From NCBI RefSeq assembly GCF_017809215.1, contig NZ_CP065424.1, positions 2,078,001 through 2,142,000 on the forward strand: DNA of 64,000 nucleotides, read 5' to 3'. The DNA comes from Heyndrickxia oleronia. GTDB lineage: Bacteria > Bacillota > Bacilli > Bacillales > Bacillaceae_C. The notes below the pieces were generated by a model that was given only the letters and a program-made list of their open reading frames with translations, made no database searches and was not told where the DNA came from. The position numbers and the translations under genes were made by a program. This document shows positions 62,477 to 64,000 of this stretch, one piece after another. Every line of letters begins with the position of its first letter. Positions within the stretch are counted from its first letter, which is position 1.

Positions 62477-63300
62477 GTATAATTGTTCCAATAAATTGGT
62501 TAAAGAATCATTTACACGAAGATAATGTTCGAATTATTGATTGTCGATTTACCTTAGGTGAACCAAGTGCAGGGGAAAAAGCATATATGCAAAATCATAT
62601 TCCTGGTGCTGTTTATTTTGACTTGGAAAAGGATTTATCCGGTAAACCTAAAGAACATGGTGGTAGGCACCCTCTTCCATCATTGAGTGAATTAAAAGAA
62701 AAACTTGAAACAGCAGGAATAGATAGAAATGTTCATGTTGTACTATATGATAATGGGGAGGGGCAATATGCAAGCCGTTTATGGTGGCTCCTCACGTATT
62801 TAGGACATCAGAGGGTTTCAATAGTAAATGGTGGGTATCGTGCGTGGATAAACGCAAAATATCCAATTGATAATAAAGTGCCTAATTATAAAAAAGCAAA
62901 CTTTCCAGTTTCTATTCAATCTTCAATGCTAGCAACCATTGAAGATGTAAAAGAAAATATGCTTTCTCAGCAAGCAATTTTAATAGACTCTAGAGCTTAT
63001 TCACGCTTTGCTGGGATCGAGGAACCTATTGATAAGAAACCGGGTCATATCCCTGGCGCGATCAATAAAGAGTGGATGGAAGGTTTAAAAGATGGATATT
63101 GGAAAGAGAAAGAACAACAAATAGAAAGATTCACTGAATTTAATAAGTCTGATTCATTTATTGTTTATTGTGGTTCAGGTGTAACAGCAACACCAAATAT
63201 AGTAGCCTTAATGGAGGCAGGATTTTCAAAGGTAAAGCTATATGTGGGAAGTTATTCTGATTGGGTTTCCTACGATGAAAATCCAATTGAAAAAGTATAG
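62470..63300 (+). CDS. Two-domain rhodanese: 3-mercaptopyruvate/thiosulfate sulfurtransferase
   Basis: The ATG at 62470 follows GGGGGGAG; a TTG at 62413 is inside the previous gene. The 276-residue protein has an inactive N-terminal rhodanese domain (IIDCRFTL, HIPGAVYFDLEKD, VVLYDNGEGQYASRLWWLL) and an active C-terminal domain with Cys234 in VYCGSGVTATPN. CG(S/T)GVT is the loop typical of mercaptopyruvate sulfurtransferases, whereas thiosulfate rhodaneses have CRKGVT. It moves sulfane sulfur to thiol or cyanide acceptors. Confidence 0.92.
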   Translation: MLSIIVPINWLKNHLHEDNVRIIDCRFTLGEPSAGEKAYMQNHIPGAVYFDLEKDLSGKPKEHGGRHPLPSLSELKEKLETAGIDRNVHVVLYDNGEGQYASRLWWLLTYLGHQRVSIVNGGYRAWINAKYPIDNKVPNYKKANFPVSIQSSMLATIEDVKENMLSQQAILIDSRAYSRFAGIEEPIDKKPGHIPGAINKEWMEGLKDGYWKEKEQQIERFTEFNKSDSFIVYCGSGVTATPNIVALMEAGFSKVKLYVGSYSDWVSYDENPIEKV

Positions 63301-63308
63301 GAAATACC

Positions 63309-63344
63309 AAGGGACAAAGTGGTAAAAATAACTTTGTCCTTTCG
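63309..63344 (+). terminator. Probable terminator after the sulfurtransferase gene
   Basis: GGACAAAGT and ACTTTGTCC form a perfect 9-bp stem with a 12-base loop; the tail is only weakly T-rich (TTTCGTG). Confidence 0.5.
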
Positions 63345-63404
63345 TGTTATAATGGACTATATAAAATGGAATAAAGATAACGTAAAGAAAATAGAGGTGA
63401 AAAT

Positions 63405-64000
63405 ATGAATAATAAACCAAATTTATTATTAGTGGATGGAATGGCATTATTGTTTCGAGCTTTTTATGCCACTTCCGTTACTGGCCAATTTATGATTAAT
63501 TCAAAAGGAATGCCAACCAATGCTGTTCAGGGATTTATGCGGCATTTATTTTTTGCCTTAGAAGCTGTTGAGCCAAGCCATACAGCAATATGCTGGGATA
63601 TGGGAAGTAAAACATTTCGGAATGAAATGTTTGATGGATATAAAGCAAATCGTTCCGCACCACCAGTTGAGATGATTCCTCAATTTGATTTAGTTAAGGA
63701 AGTTGTAGAGGCTTTTCATTTAACCAATCATGGGGTGGTAGGATATGAAGCAGATGATTGTATAGGAACTATCGCCAAAAGAATGCAAAATGATGCCAAG
63801 ATAACTATATTAACGGGTGATCGAGATTTATTGCAACTATTAGATGAAAATATCGAAGTTCAAATTCTTCAAAAGGGCTTTGGAAATTATAATCATTATA
63901 GTCATACTAGCTTTATAGAAGAGATGGGAATAACCCCTAATCAATTTATAGATGTTAAAGCATTAATGGGAGATACAAGTGATGGGTATCCAGGTGTCAA
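63405..64000 (+). CDS. ypcP: 5'-3' exonuclease YpcP, 5' part
   Basis: The first 198 codons of a flap/5'-nuclease of the PolA N-terminal type are present; the gene runs off the window. The family motifs are LLVDGMALLFRAFYA, YKANRSAPP (helical arch), GYEADDCIGT and TGDRDLLQLL (metal-binding acidic residues), and MGDTSDGYPGV, where other members often have SDNYPG. B. subtilis YpcP has about 296 residues, so roughly 100 codons are missing. It acts in primer removal and repair alongside Pol I. ATG follows AGAGGTGAAAAT. Confidence 0.94.
   Translation, partial: MNNKPNLLLVDGMALLFRAFYATSVTGQFMINSKGMPTNAVQGFMRHLFFALEAVEPSHTAICWDMGSKTFRNEMFDGYKANRSAPPVEMIPQFDLVKEVVEAFHLTNHGVVGYEADDCIGTIAKRMQNDAKITILTGDRDLLQLLDENIEVQILQKGFGNYNHYSHTSFIEEMGITPNQFIDVKALMGDTSDGYPGV

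Overview
The window is a 64 kb, AT-rich chromosomal segment from an endospore-forming member of the Bacillaceae. The gene order follows the Bacillus subtilis aroA-ypiA-qcrABC ... dapB-cca-birA-panBCD-dinG-asnS-dnaD-nth-ponA-recU ... mrfAB-cotD-ypsA-gpsB-rnpB-ypsC ... xpt-pbuX-bpsAB-dynA-ypcP neighbourhood. Spore genes (sspM, a cotD-like gene, ypjB, yppG) and bacillithiol genes (bshA, bshB1) agree with this. It is not B. subtilis itself: ypoC is missing between nth and ponA, a ba3-type oxidase operon is present, and an unrecognised gene lies between aroA and ypiA.

Layout. 0-6.6 kb: 3' end of aroA, an orphan gene, the TPR protein YpiA, YpiB, YpiF and the menaquinol:cytochrome c reductase qcrABC. 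6.6-9.8 kb: ypjA, ypjB, a YugP-type membrane protease and a reverse-strand YitT-family gene. 9.9-15.5 kb: a tightly packed operon ypjD-dapB-mgsA-bshB1-bshA-cca-birA. 15.5-18 kb: panBCD behind a structured leader with a terminator and a hairpin over the panB ribosome binding site. 18-26.7 kb: dinG, ypmA, ypmB, aspB, asnS, dnaD, nth. 26.7-30.7 kb (reverse): ponA, recU and a 34-codon sspM. 30.8-45 kb: yppE, yppG, a small heat-shock protein, mrfA-mrfB, cotD, ypsA, gpsB, rnpB RNA, ypsC, a second DinG-like helicase, an M32 carboxypeptidase and an EamA transporter. 45.2-47.5 kb (reverse): cytochrome ba3 oxidase genes including a 46-codon subunit IIa gene. 47.7-49.9 kb: guanine riboswitch, xpt and pbuX. 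53.6-64 kb: an SDR reductase, a CheX-like phosphatase, a repeat array, the type III polyketide synthase pair bpsA-bpsB, dynA, a sulfurtransferase and the start of ypcP.

Two stretches are not explained by the core gene order. (1) Between pbuX and the SDR gene, about 3.5 kb is bounded by two 88-bp direct copies of the pbuX 3' end (2 mismatches). Inside are a decayed tyrosine integrase beside the left copy, regulator genes and remnants, and a frameshifted FtsK/SpoIIIE-type translocase cut off at the right copy. This reads as the remains of an integrative element that used the pbuX 3' end as its attachment site. (2) A family of short elements with terminal inverted repeats (GCTCTTTTCTC ... GAGAAAAGAGC) occurs at 18.0, 18.2, 55.2-56.3 and (degenerate) 58.4 kb. 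Three of the four directly follow the T-run of a Rho-independent terminator. The 55-56 kb member encloses about 20 tandem copies of a 52-bp unit. A separate 57-bp tandem repeat with two nested hairpins precedes dnaD.

The genes cover core metabolism (shikimate, lysine, pantothenate, asparagine, purine salvage), respiration, cell division and wall synthesis (ponA, gpsB), DNA replication and repair (dnaD, nth, recU, mrfAB, dinG paralogues), membrane remodelling (dynA) and sporulation. No tRNA or rRNA genes were seen. Function assignments rest on recognised motifs, length and gene order; no database search was run.
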